Source: Diprion similis
Taxonomy: Eukaryota > Arthropoda > Insecta > Hymenoptera > Diprionidae
Length of the DNA: 64,000 bases
Direction of reading: 5' to 3'
Assembly (NCBI RefSeq): GCF_021155765.1
Contig: NC_060111.1
Span: 3,644,981 to 3,708,980, forward strand
Shown piece by piece: positions 24,251-38,943 of the stretch. A model generated the notes under the pieces. The model was given only the letters and a program-made list of their open reading frames with translations, ran no database searches and was not told the origin of the DNA. Made by a program: the position numbers and the translations under genes. The stretch's first letter is position 1. Each line of letters begins with the position of its first letter.

Positions 24251-27200
24251 CATTTTTGTTTGTTTGGTTTTAGATACATACGTCATACATACAGGCAAAA
24301 TGCACCACGAGCTCATAATACACGAGAATGTGAACAAGGATGCGATGAACTTGATTTGAATCGGTGCATGAATTGTAATTAGCATTAGTATGATATTATT
24401 TAATGTTATTATTATTATTATTATTATCGTTATCGTTATCGTTATCGGTATTATTATTAATCGTTATTCATTATTCTTATTATTCTTATTATTATTAATA
24501 TTATTAAGAAAGTGCGCGAATAAATTATGTACTTCACAACAAGCCAATAAAACTTCACTTTCTTTTTTTCTCGTGTGTCAATTAAATCGGATTATTAATA
24601 TCCTCCATTGAATAGTTCTCAAGAGATTTTATTGAAGCATATCTAGGTGAAATCCACAAGGATCTTTGCATTGGTGTGAATACGTGAAAGATTGTTTCTT
24701 TTTTTTTTTTTTTTTATTCTTTTTCTTTTTTGAATTGGAAATTATATCTCATATTTTCCATACCACGGGTAAATTGTCATGCAATTGGAAATAAAAGCAT
24801 GTAATTAACGTGAGAAGCGAATGTATAGGTAAGATCAATTTATAATGCCTGAAAATCAATCCCGTAGAAATTTCATGGTAGACGTGATCTGTCTTGGCTG
24901 GTTGTAAGATACAAAATTGTTCATTTGTAAAATACTATAACCACATGTCATTGTAAATTCAATGTCAACGATTTGTGTACGTAACACTATAATGCGTATG
25001 ATGTGATATAATTCGATTAAGATAGGGAAAAAGTAATACATACATATATCTATTTATCTATCCTATCTATCTATTTATCTATCGTCTACAAAATAGACAA
25101 ATTAGCTGCATGACGGTGTAAAGTTTAATCTTGTCTTTTACTTATTCACGACGTATCATCCACTTACGAAGAAACGTGGATAAACGACGTTTCCCGACCT
25201 TGCGTTTCTACGCAAGTGAAGAATTCTTGTATGATTCTAGAAAACGTAAGTAACCGTGATGCGTATAAAAGAGATAGAAAACGAAGAAGCAGAAAAAGAC
25301 AAAGTCAAAGACAAAGACAAGCGTTTCGCTTTTTCCATTGCTCGCACGCACGTTTCAAGTACTGTGTTAATCATATTATTCCATAATAATATACATATTT
25401 GACCAAAGTTCTGCATCGCTTATTTTTCCCTCGTCTTAATGAAACCATATCGATATAATACGTGAACTTGTACAACGTACATACATACATACATACACAA
25501 TGAGAATATGAACTGCAGTGGCAGTGAAGAGTGCACGTGAATATTAATTGCGGCGGCAGCAGCGATAGCATTCAGCAACGACAGCGGCAGCAGCAGCAGC
25601 AGCAGCAGCAGCAGCGCAGTTATACACGTTTAATACACGCTATACATAATAATAATAATAATATACGAACACGGCAGCATCTACCACAGCTAGTTCTCTT
25701 TAATCAAAAAATGGATTTTATTTAATTAATTGTTTAATTGATTGATTTGGTTTTCATTTTTTTTTTGTTTTTTTTTTTTTTTTTTTGCTTTTCTTTTTAT
25801 TGGTTTTTTTTTTTACTCTCTCTTTTCTCTTCCACCTTGTTCGTTCGTATTCAAATCTTTTTTTTTCTTTCCTCGCCTCTGTTTCATCATCGAGTTATTC
25901 CAATGTTTAGAACAGCGACACAACGGAGGGTATAAAGTGTTTCCTTATTCTCTTATCCTCTCTCTCTCTGGCACACGCACAAACACACACACACACACAC
26001 ACAATATTTTTCTCGTTAATTCTATCATTCATTCCGGGCGTTGTTTTTTGCATTAAACAAGCGAACTTTTTAAACTTCACAACGCACCTACACATTTTAC
26101 ATACATGTATTATAGGTTTGGCAGGATATACGTACGTATTCACTGTACATGTGTATACATTTAAATAAACTACATACATACATACATACATATATATATA
26201 TTAATATATAAATATATGTACGTATGTCATTTTTTTTATTTCCACGTTTCTTAAATATTAATGTGTATACGTATTATATGTGTACGTACGTATATCGAAC
26301 CATTATTCGTGAGATTGACGAGGAAAAAAAATATATACGCGTATAATATACAATATATTATATAAAAGAGAAGTGTGTCGTCGATGAGGTTTTGCTTTTT
26401 TCTGGTGTTTTTTTTTTTTTTTTGTTTTTTCTTCTTTCTTTTCTGCATGTGATTAGTTACAATATTACATATCGATTTATACTAAAAATTGTGTGGAAAA
26501 GGGTGAATTTTTTTTTTTTTTTGTTTTCTTCATATATATATATATACATATACAATATACATATATATAGATATATATGTGTAACAATATCGTATAATTT
26601 GTTTTTCATATCTCCTGTACAAAGTGCTTCAATGTTTGATAGTTTTTTTTATTTTTATTTAATTATTAATTTTTTTTATTTGTTTGTTTGTTTTCATTTG
26701 TTCATTAATTTTCATTTTATTCTATTTTCTCCATTTATTTAAATTTAGTCGTAAACAAGACACACGAGGTAAGATTGCATTTAGTCCCGCACTTGAGTTC
26801 ACTTTTATTAAACATGTGATATAATATAATGCATGTGTGTGTGTGTGTGTAATTATATATATATATATATTATATATAACTTCGCAATGTTTCTGGCACG
26901 TTGCACATAAAATAAATAAATATATATTTATTTATTTTATATTATATATTTATTTTATTCCTCTTAATTTTTCCCCATTCAAATTGTGGAAATTTTTTTT
27001 CTTCTCTCCAACTTTCAATTATTTACCCACGATTATTGCATACGCCGCTGCGAACTGTGTATGCGTGTGTAATACTGTGCATAGTGTTTTTCATTTCTCT
27101 GTTTTCGCTGCAGTAACCCATATTATCATAGTATAAACTCGTTTCGCTGCACGCAGCTATTTCATAATTATTTATTATGGCAATTCACTCGAGCTCCGAA

Positions 27201-28126
27201 ATCACGAGAGAAGCGATTAGCGATAAACGGCGATTAAGAACCAGAACCGAACGAAACGAAAGAGCAAAAAAAAAAAAAACCTGAGAGAGGGAAAAAAAAG
27301 AAACCCCGAAAAAACAACCGAACGAAAGGTGACTTGAGAAATTGGAAATAAAATATTTATATTAATTTTCAGTCTCGACAATTGTGCATGCGTATGTATT
27401 GCAAGTACTGTACTGTAAATATACATGCATACGTACGTATACATCATTACACATCGTTACATGGTTTGTCGAAATATAATAGTTGCAATGCATCAACATA
27501 TATGTATACCTGTATAATCTGTTGTAATAATTTTAGCACGATCTCAGATCTGCCCGTAAATTGCCGATATCTTTATATTTTATCTATACGTAGTAATTAA
27601 AGTATTAATAATCATACTATACACTATTTATTATCTAACTTTCAAATTGTTCTCTTTTTCTCTCCTTTTTCTTCAATTTTATTCACCTCTCTTTGCTTCT
27701 TCTTTTTCTTTCTCACTGTTGCGCACTTTTTCTTTTCTTTTTTGTTTTTTTCTTTGCTGCCACCGGGTATAATCAGTGCAGACACGCGGTTGCTGGTTGT
27801 AGCGTTCTCTTAAGAACCAATTCCTCATAGCATCACCACCTTCGTTAGGATAATTTAAATTAGATAATTTCGTTCTTTGTTCTTTTTTTTTTTTTTTTTA
27901 TCATCAACTCTTATTATCATTATTAACTTGTTTTTCTTCTCGTTACTCCCGTTTTTTTCGCTTCTCTATATATTTTGTTCTTATCGGGTTTTCTTTTTCT
28001 TTTTCTTTTTTGTTCTTTTTATACACTGTCCAGTCAACTCATTGTCACATTTTTTTATTACCCATTGTTATTATTACCATTATTATTATTATATTAATAT
28101 TAATAATATCATTATTATTATTGTTG

Positions 28127-28178
<52 letters not shown>

Positions 28179-28567
28179 TGTACAGCTGTCCTTAGAATCT
28201 CGATATTTTTGCGAGACACTTCGCAGCGTGTAGCAGCCCTCGGACCGGAAATACTTAGCCGATTATTCTTCCCCTTCATTTCCCGTAAGAATAATAATAA
28301 TAAATAGAAAATATAAAATGACAGGGAGAAAAAACGTGAGAACCGAGTGATGACGAGAAGAAAAAAAAAAAAAAAAAAAAACGTTCGACGTTAATTTCTG
28401 TCGAGGAGTGGGTGGAGGTGGGACAACGTTAAAATAAAAACACTTTTTTTTTGCTTGACAAAAGAAAATTTTGAAATTAGGTACATACGGTAATACATGT
28501 AGGTATTTTTGCGCGAGAAAACCAGCTCCGCTTCTACGTATAACGTTTGAAAGGAATGAAAACGAAA

Positions 28568-28598
<31 letters not shown>

Positions 28599-28923
28599 TA
28601 AAGAAAAGTAACTTTTGCGTCTGTGTCTTTTTCGTTTTTTTGTTTTTTTTTTTTTGCGACGTTTTTTTCTTTCCATTCTTTCTTACTTTGCCTCTACTTA
28701 GACGGTTTTTTTTTTTTTTTTTTTTTTTTTGTTCTTGATTAAGCTTTGCGTTTCATGATCGATGCATGAGAAACTAACACCCTCAAGTATGTGTTGAAAA
28801 CTTGACGTAAAAATCTAAATGTTTTACAGATGAAATAACGGGGAAGATATCGGACGCGATTTCAACCAGTTTCAATTAGATGTAGGAGTAAGGTCCGTCG
28901 GTGAGGGCGCTACACAGCAACAG
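23470..28923. other. Low-complexity 3' flanking DNA between convergent genes
   Basis: Extremely A/T-rich sequence packed with homopolymers (29 T at 24220-24248), (TA)n, (ATT)n near 28130-28177, (AC)n at 25983-26003 and tetranucleotide (CATA)n runs. The cadherin ends at its left and slowpoke at its right, tail to tail, so part of it should be their 3' UTRs; slowpoke may have a long one. Open frames here are translations of simple repeats. No gene recognised. Confidence 0.6.
25588..25614. repeat. (CAG)9 microsatellite
   Basis: Nine perfect CAG units within a slightly GC-richer island (about 25550-25620). There is no support for a coding poly-Gln in context. Confidence 0.9.
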
Positions 28924-31900
28924 TCAGGAGGCGTCATCTTTCCCTCGGGCTCCTCTGTTCGGCCTGTACTCCAGACCCGGGTCGAACTGCATTAGAACGA
29001 ATACCTGCGCGAAAAACGGATGCTGGATGTATTGCCTTTGAATTTTCGAGCGAAGATATCGTACAAAAAAATTTTTTCGGATCCGAATAAAAAGGTGGAA
29101 AATATGTTCAGAAAATGTAAGTTTTAAGGGTGGTGTGATTGAATTTTTCAAAAATAAAAAAAAAAAAAACGAATTTTTACCTGATCCGTTGGTAACAGAG
29201 TAAAGTCGTCAGGTGGATTGGTGATGACGTATCGTTTAGAAGATGCGTCGCAGGACGAACTCGTGTCGCGAAACCTAAACCCGTGGTGAAGAAACATAAA
29301 TAGAAAAGTGTTAAAAAGATTGATATTGAGTTAAGACAGTTTGCGTTACAACTCGACAAGCTAAATAATTCACAATACGGAAAACAATCGAAACAGTAGC
29401 AGCTAACTAAAGAAAAAAAAAAACTAAAACAAAAAAACACCACACATTGTGTTAAAAAAAAAAAAATCGAAAAATCAACTGTTTCGAATAAGAAAAAAAC
29501 AAAAAAAAAAAAAAAAAAACAATTAATACGATAAACTAAAGACTAAATAAATTGGTGATCAAAAATTCAAAAATGATATTTTTTGGATGAGCAAAACTTA
29601 CAAACATTGTTTGTTCGGTTTTTTCGTTTCGTTTCTGTTCTTTCATGGTATTATTTTTTTTCACAGACTTTTGCATTTTCTTACTTTTACGTAAAAACTC
29701 TTGCACACGCGTGTACGGTATCGGTGCTGCGTAGCGAGATGCAAAAAAAAACAAATGCAAAATACAAAATTTTGTGCGCATTATGCATATATAAATATAT
29801 ATAAATATATATATACACACATGTGTATATATATATGTATAAAAAAAGATGTTAGAAAAAAAATTGACAATACAATTACAGCATAATGAAGATAAGAATT
29901 GAAAATTGTCTGTATGTAGGTATATGCAACAGTATCTGTGACATACGTAACAGACGTAACGTATTAGGTTATATATATATATATATTGTGATAGATTTGT
30001 ATATAAGAAATAGAAAATCCAATAAATACCATCGAGATAAAAAAAGTCCGGTACCTGTACCTGTACAGACCAATGCACAGCATTCCATACGATTTTAATG
30101 CCGCGACAAAGAGGTCGCCGTACTTGCCACCTTCGCCATACTGGGCCAACGGCCCGTCGTACAACGATATTTGACCCACCCTGCATCGGTCCCGATTCGA
30201 AAGACTGTCCGCCGTGCTGAAGAAAACGGTCAAAGGGAGTATAAATTAGTATAAATTAGTATAAATAATGACATAAAACCATCTAAACCACTCTCCAAAG
30301 TAAGGCGTGGCAATCGGTGATTTGGCAGTTTCACCCAGAAGAACGTAATATTTTTGAACCAATCCAAAGGGAAAAGTTTTCTCATAACAAGAAATAAAAA
30401 ATGTAATCTTCACAATTTAAAAAAATAAAATAAAAATACTGCTAGATCATCCCTTGACACGCATTACTTTGAAAGGTAGTTTCATCCCCTTAAAGTATTT
30501 ATTGGCAGACAAAAAAAAAACGTGTCGCTTAGTTTTTAATCTACTGTAACATAATTAGAAAAGAAATCAAATCGGATAGATCAATCTGGGATACTTTCTT
30601 GTAAGTATCCAGAATATTATAACCTAAAATTAGGGAAATCACCGAAAATACTTGGAAAACAAGACGAGTAATACTGGCTTTGGAAAGAATAAAACTGCAC
30701 CTGTATCCTCCTCTGAGTCCAGCACCTTCGGCCAGAATCAGTTCCAGCTCGGGTGTCGCCCCTCCGGTGATGAGGGATCGAATCAACGTTAACGCGTTCT
30801 GATTGAAGTACGTCTGAAATGAGCGTAGATTTAAGCACGCGGGGTTCGTTTTTATCAGTTTGAGATAAAAATATCTCGAGACAAACAAACCGTCGACATG
30901 AGGGAATCCAAAACGCTGACTGCGAAGGCCGTGCCGCAGGCAAAAGGCTGCGTCAGGTAAAGTTCAGTGTCCGGATCGTCGTCGTCGTCCTGGTCGAGAA
31001 ACTGGACGTTGCTATCGTTCACCAATTCTGAAATTGTGATTGAGTGTCATGTGATGACGGTAGTCCTGAATGTGGTTTGGAAATTGATTTTAAACGCTTA
31101 CCGGTGATCATCGGCACGTTGGCACCGTAGACGGATCCTCTTCTTTGTAGAACTATCGGACTGCCAACTAGAACAATTGAATTGAAGAGCGTGATTGAGT
31201 TTGGAGCGCACTATGTGATAAAAACGATCATGTTTTTATCGGTTTCTTTTTTTCCAACATTCCCAAACTCTCGATTTACCGGTGTCTTAAGCATGGTGTC
31301 ACGTGACCGATTCAATACTATTCACGAGAATCGGGATTACTTTATCCGAACACCACGAATTTATTTGGAAATTGTCGTAAGATTATCGTACCATTGTCAG
31401 TAAATTTGGTCTGGTCAGCTACGGCTGGATCAAAAGTGTACTAATTTTTTATCAATTTATTTCGTTGCGAGATGGGCATCGTTTGAGGTTATATTTTTCA
31501 AATTATTCCATAACCGACTCATATAGTAACTGATCGATGTCAAATGACCGGAGCACACTTCCTAGAATTAAAATGATCAGATCGCATAAAAAATGTTAAA
31601 TCTACCCGATATTTTGGGGGGGGGGGGGGGGGGGGGCAAAAAGGGATGGGATCCTCGTAAAAATTCTCAAGACCGTCACGTGACAACGTGCTTAATACAC
31701 CTGGACTAGGACTCTGCTGATTGTCGAGGAAGCCGGACCAGAATTGCAGGACAAACCTTGGCTCAGTACGCCGATAGTGTCGTCGAAGGTCATGGCCTTG
31801 ATGTTGAGGGATGCAAGGATGGCCTCCTTGTCAGCAAGGGTGGGGTCATCGTTGCTAGGCACTTTAGCCGACAGAATACAGCACATGTCGCAAAGGTTGA

Positions 31901-33872
31901 CATTCACGGCCCTGAGGTCCGCTCTACTGAGCGGCGAACCCTGAAATAACAAGGAAGAACACGAGGTGAAAACGAGAGTAGAGGGAAGACCGAGGGGCTA
32001 ATTACTCATCGATTTTATGCACACCTGATTTCAAGATTACAAAGGATTTCAAATGATTACAAAAGATTTCAAGGCTTTCAAAAGATTTCAAATGGTTTCA
32101 TTAAATTTCAAGAGATTTCAAAGATCACAGAAAATTTCAAATATTTCAAGAGATTTCAAAGACGACAGAAAATTTCAAATATTTCAAGAGATTTCAAAGA
32201 TCACAGAAAATTTCAAAGTTTTAAAAGGATTTCACAAGATTTCCAGAAAAGTGTACATCATATTTCACGAGTGATTAACTGACGAGGATCGTTTAACTCA
32301 CGTTCAGGACCGATATCTTGGGTAGATTCTGCAGCATCTTCCACTCCCGCCGTATATAGTCAACGGCGCCGACTATAACTACATGTTTAAGCTCGTGGTA
32401 GTGAAAATTGGAAGCTCTCAGTGGCATTACTAGGTTTCTCAGTCCGATCAGGGGCGAGTCCGGATCGGCAAAGAGGCAGACGACGACGTGCCCGTTGAGG
32501 ACCGTCATGGCCGCCTGGTTCCGGTCCAGGATACAGTCTTCGAGGTTTCGCGCCGGGCTCCAGTGGAACATTCCGGTCGAGTCGTACTTCATCTCCGTCT
32601 TCTCGAAGTCGAAGTCCTTCGCCTGGTCGTCGGCTATCCCGACCTGGAGACCCCCGTTGTTGTTCACGTTGTTGCCGCCTGAGCCTCGACTCGTCGGCCT
32701 GAAACGAATGCGCCGAAAATGTTTTAGCGATCCGCCGATGTTCTCCTCCTAATATCGTTATATTCGACATTCGATCTAGCGGAAGAGAATCTCACCCGGC
32801 AAAAGTGTGTGAAAAAAAATCGTCCTCCGTGAGATACGGTCAAAATTTGAATCAAGTGTAGATAACCGGGCACGGCATAAAAAATTTTTTTAACGCATGC
32901 AGGACCTTTCTCATCCTTCGTTTTTTATACCATCTATTTTATGTCAATTTTTATTTTACCCGAAATTCAACTCTACAATACCTTATTCCCATATAGCACG
33001 CATGTGGCGTAAAGGCAGAGTTTTTTTTACAAGAGTTTGCAAAAGCGGCAAAAGCATGCAAGATATTGTTGTAATACACGCAGGTACGGATCAAGACACG
33101 CGAGCTGTTTAGCTACCTTATATTTTGCATAAAATATATAGTGTGCTAGCAGTACGTATGCAACGTATTAATCACGATTAAGGTAGACAAAAGTACCATC
33201 AACGTGTCACACAAACACAAGATATTTTTTTCCACATTCTCTCTCCACGTACAAAGTATAAAACGTATAATAAATAATAAAGAAAGAAAAAGGAGAAAAA
33301 AAATACAACAACAGTGTTAACAGCATAAGCGTACATGAGTTTTTTGACTTCGTAGGCGAGATGGTAACCAGAGTATGCAGACTCCTCTTGCGATCTGGAA
33401 TCAGAAGGTGTGATTTCACGTTGGTCCCTCCTAATATAGATAGGTATGTACATGATGTGTAGTTTAATTATGACAGCTCGATAATCTCTGCGTGACATAT
33501 CATCCGATTATTCAATTCATATATTCAAATATTATATACAGGAATTAATGGTGTGGATATAAATCCTGGTAATGGAGGAGGAGGTGGAGGAGGAGGAGGA
33601 GGAGGAGGAGGGAGGCGGTAGGTTAAACTAATTAATTTCTTTTTTTTTTTTTTCTTTTCTAATGTAAATTCTGCTATCGTAGCTGGTTTTGTGACAATAT
33701 TCATTGACAACTGGAATTGGTGGTGACTTTTTGTTTTTCTGTAAGAAAATCGCAGTAATTTGAAAAAATAAAATGAATATAAAGAAGCATATGAATTCTG
33801 GATCGCAACAAAGCTGAGGTATATCATTAGTGAGCTTGAAAATAATGAACGTATGTAAAATTATGACAACAG

Positions 33873-33913
<41 letters not shown>

Positions 33914-34419
33914 GTGAAAAATGTATTTGCAATTTCAGTATAATTGCATGCTTTTTTTTAACTTGGGTATACAGGGTTTATTATGTAAAAGTGCATTTCA
34001 CTCAGTTTGGCTGTTTTTTGTGCAAAAAGTTATTGATTAAGATTATTCATCGTATTACAGATGCACGCGTTGAAAATCGAGAAATTCATTACTATAAGCC
34101 TGCAGCGAGGAGGTGTTTCTATGCAATTACGTATGATGTAGTAGATGTAGATAATCACTCTGCGTACTGTATACACTGGGAAAAATTTCATTTCTAAGAG
34201 ATACTCGAGAATCTTGGTAAAACGTTTGCCGTTCCAATAAACGGTTCAGATATTTGTTAGAATTACGTAAAAATGTTGTAAATTTAAATTACAACTATTT
34301 ATTGTTAAAAATTAAAGTTATCGATACTATGTTTAAATCTCTTTATTCGAATAGTAAGACACGTAGAAAAAACCATTTTCAACCGGCAGTATTAATCAAA
34401 AAGTATAATAACACACGCT

Positions 34420-34460
<41 letters not shown>

Positions 34461-37400
34461 TACCCATAACTATACCTTTCGATTACGGTAAAGAATAAAA
34501 ATGGTTAAATAATATATGGACAGTAATAAAAACTTGAAATTTCTCTCGGTGTATAAAATCATTATACATTATATAGGTGTGCATGTATAATTGTAGCAGA
34601 GATGAGAGAGTGAGTGAAATTTTTTTTTCAACGTGCAATACATATATGCATATATGTAATAGTATATATATATGTAATAAGATATTGATACCAAGCAATA
34701 TATAGCAGTTAAAGAAATGTGTTTATTTAATATTTTCTTCTTTAAATATAATTGAATAGAATTTACTTGTATAATCTTAATCGATTTCACGTATCCATAT
34801 ACTGTAAAAATTTCAATCGATAATAATGACTTTCGTAGATTTATAAAATAAGTGAAGAATGATGATTATAAAAAGTATATTTATCTTATAAAAATCCATG
34901 AAAATACTATCGTGTGATTTTCAAACGTGGCGCACCATTCAATGTTAAACAATTGCCTGGTATTTAAATATTGTGAGGTGATATATCGACCGATGATGAA
35001 TGCCTTAATTACGTCTAATGCAGGATGAAAAAAATTTACCGCGCTGTATAATAATCGAGTGACGAGGGAGAAAAATGAAGAGCAAAATGAAAAAAAGAAA
35101 AAGAAAAATTTGACGGAAATTCGAAAATTTACTCACGGGATTCTCGTACTTACCTCTGATTGTTGTACGACTGATTCGGACTGGACAAGCTGTCGTTTGG
35201 CGTTCTGTTGACGTTCGGCTTCACCTTGTTGACTTGCTTCGTCGAGTTCATCAGCGTCATGCCGACCGAATTTCGATGATTTCTCATCGCTGGATAACAA
35301 AAAGGACCAAATTCATCCCCGACTTTTTTGCTTGTAATTTTGTTTAAATAATGGAAAGTCGTAACGCCTTTCAACTCACCGTTCAGATCGTCTCGTTCTC
35401 GGCTTATCTCACCTACAACGAAGAAAGCGAAAATTATATAGCGGCTGGATGTCGATGATCATTTTTTTTTTTTTTTTTTAGCTAATCATACAAGTGCAAG
35501 CCACAGTGCATTTTTAACCTTTTTTAATGCTTCAATATTTTTCCGGGATTACACTTCCTTCGAAAAACGGACGATCCAACCAATCGCCGTAATTGCATGT
35601 ATAGAAATTCTATGATTGTGAGTTTCAACGCGATCCCGGTGGTGCTGATTAAATCTTTTATATGTGCATACGATGTCTGATTGACAGCGTTTTAAGGGGT
35701 CTATCCCTTAGGTTTTATCAAGAATTTGAAAAAAAAGAAAAAAAAATTCTTGATAAAACCCTTTTTTTTTAGCTCATCAGTTGGGTAGACCCCTTAATAA
35801 GCCTCGAGTGCATTTTATAATTACAAGTATATAATATATACCTATACAAAGCTATTATCTTCGTTGAAATCGAGAAAAAAAACAACCGTGTGTCTGTCAA
35901 AAAGGATTTGCATACACCTCGCGATTAAGGACGCGTTGTCGTGAAGCAAAAAACTTCACTACAGCGAATTTGGCGGCGTATAAAAATGAAAAATGAGAAA
36001 TTAGAAATGAGAAAATCAAACAGCTTCGCACCCTGTCCCTGTCGAGGAGTGTAGGTATATGCAAACCCCTTTGACCTGGCCCCAAAACAATAATTCTTTT
36101 ACAGTTTACAATAGAACTACACTTTTACTGTATAATAATCTACTTGTGCAGCCATTCAATCTCGTAATTTAAATTCTATAATTTTTCAATTTTTTTTTTT
36201 TCCTTGCTTTTTCTTCATTAAACATTTCATTATTTACTTTCTCGCTTTGTCAAGTTAATCAAGCACTTTTGCATGCAAACGATCATTTATTATATACATA
36301 TATGTAAAACACAACACTACGTATTTAGGTAAAAACGTTATATTACACGACCACGGACATAGTCAAACATCATATTTTGTCGAATGATAATAACATGCGA
36401 TTAATAAAACGTATTTCAATGTAGCAAAAAATAACGATTACAATAACAGATTCAATTTTTACAACCTATGACATTATTTTCTTTTTTCCTTTTCATTTTA
36501 TTATTTTGTTACTTTTTTTTTTTTTTTTTTTTATAATTCGAACTCGATACCGACGATTTTTTTCTTTCGATATCAACTATCATGAATCTCAATTAATTGT
36601 CTTGTACGGAAGGATTGAACATAAAATTCGTCCAGCTTTAACCGGCATAAAATTCCGAAAAAAAGAAAAAAAAAAAAAAGTGAAAAATAAAAAGAGAAAA
36701 GTTGTGAAATTGGAGTGAAAGCTTGCTGCATGCACGCGATATGTGCAGGGATACACCTATATATATATATATTCTTATTGCTAAATGATTAACGGTGTGT
36801 GCAGATGTTCCATAATAATTATATAATAACAGCCTTGCGACTCAAACTGTAAAACATTAGTAAAATAAAATATTGAGGTGAATATACGGACCTTCCTCGT
36901 TTAGTGAATAAAAATTCACTTTATAATTATTATAATATATGATAAAAAGGAGGAGGGAGTGGAGGGGGGCAAAGTGGGCACCTTAAAATTTTCAATATCT
37001 CAAAAAATTTGGGGGCAAAGTGGACCCCCTGAAATTTTTTGTATAACAAGGAATAAAATTAACTAACTTGAACCTTGTATTAAATATGAATTATTCGGAA
37101 ATCATTTACTCGAGTAATTGCACAGCTCGTAAACGCGAAACGTTTCAACTTGTGCTTTACTCTCGACTCGTCAAAGTGAAATAATTTTCTGAACATGAAT
37201 TTATGATAACTTTTTCTCGATAAAGCTAGATAGTTAATTAAATATAATTGTTCGTATGAAAAGTAAAGATTTTATTCTGATTTCAGGCATTATTTTCTTA
37301 AGGGGCCCACTTTGCCCCACTCTCCCCTATACACTTATATGTATTTATACGCGGTATGAATGTTCGGAAAGCGGGTTACGGGTTGCGGGAGCTTAATTTT

Positions 37401-38908
37401 CAAGCTGCTGCGGCAGGTCTGAATGACAGAGGTGTGACTGTACCTCGCACGTGAACCATCTTGGGTAGTTCTGGCGGAGTGAATGTGGGGGGAGGATGGT
37501 GGTCGTCTGTAACAAACCACTACACATATTAGCTACCCTATCCTATTTATCCACTACTTATACGCTAGTTTACCAGAATTATAAATCACCCTCGAATATA
37601 GAAAAAATATATATAGAATTATTGATTTGAAGAAAAAAATTTCTCAAAATATTTTATATTTCATTATTTGACAAATTTTCTACACAAGCAGCATTTATAA
37701 AAGAATTCTAGATATTCTCCTACTTTCAAACACTTTTATAAACGAGTTTACTGAAATTTCAGAATTTTCCGACAAAACGGGAGAAAATGCAGAAAAATTA
37801 TTTTTGCAGATTTATTTATTTTTTTGCTTCTTTTTTATTCTTTCATCCTAATTTATATCATTTGAAAAAATTCCTTCGCAATTTCGTTATTTATTTATTT
37901 ATTTCTTTATCGATTCATTCGTTCGTTCGTTCGTTTGACGTTATAACCCGAACTGCTTGCGTACAAAAGAAAAAAAAAAAACAAAAAATAATCGTTCGCA
38001 AAACACGAATGCAAGTATGAAATTAGAATTTGATCGATATATCATATCCTGCACGATCATGAAATCGAGATTCAATCTCTCTATACTCGTGTTGTGCGAA
38101 GATTATTTTTCTGGCTGTTTTGAAATTTTCTTCCCCTTAAGTTTCTCAATATGTATTATAGAGATACATAATATTGTATATATATATATATATATATATA
38201 GATTAAAATGTATCGTGCAAACTCTTAACTACCATAAATATTAAAATATAATTATAGGTACATATATCTACAATATCATTATAGAAAAGCTTCGATTATG
38301 AAAAATAGAAAAGAAGAATTCAAATTTTTTACGTTTTACTTTCGTTTCTCGATATTACATAACAGAATACAGAAAATATTTCGAAACAATGTGAACTACA
38401 TTGATCATGCTATAGGTATGTATATAGAATTAAGAGTAACAACGCATTTTCAAACAAATTGCAGCTACATGTTAATTCAAAGGCATTATTCATGATATAA
38501 TATATATATATAGTGATACAAGATCGTGCGCATACCTACTATATTCATATATAATATGTGCGTATATCGTGTGATACTGAAAACAATGTCTACTGTGCGT
38601 TAGATTCGTGCGACGTAAGAAGTAAAAAAAAAAAAATATATATATATAAATAATTTGTGCGCAGGTATAATACACGTATTAATTATAATATAAAAAAAAA
38701 AAAAAAAAAATAACAATGTAAGCGGTGAAAATCGTATTTTTAAGTGCGTTATAGAAAATTAATTATCAGTGAATCAAACGTGTAATGCATCAGAGTATAT
38801 ATAATTTATATGTATATATACACATCAGGTAAAAGGTATATATAGCGAGGTAGACGCATTAGCAGGTATAATATAGGAAAATAGCGGTGACATTTTCGAG
38901 AAAAAGAC

Positions 38909-38943
<35 letters not shown>

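Noticed and set aside
25531-25725. poly-Gln frame over the CAG repeat
   Set aside because: No ATG-supported gene context; the Gln run is only the microsatellite and is followed by AAT repeats.
28263-28676. 137-codon minus-strand Lys-rich frame
   Set aside because: A translation of poly(A)/poly(T) and (AAAT)n simple repeats beyond the slowpoke stop codon.
32387-32770. Long frames on both strands over the RCK2 exon (114 to 127 codons)
   Set aside because: They are alternative-frame shadows of the 32302-32698 slowpoke exon, a GC-rich stretch with few stops.
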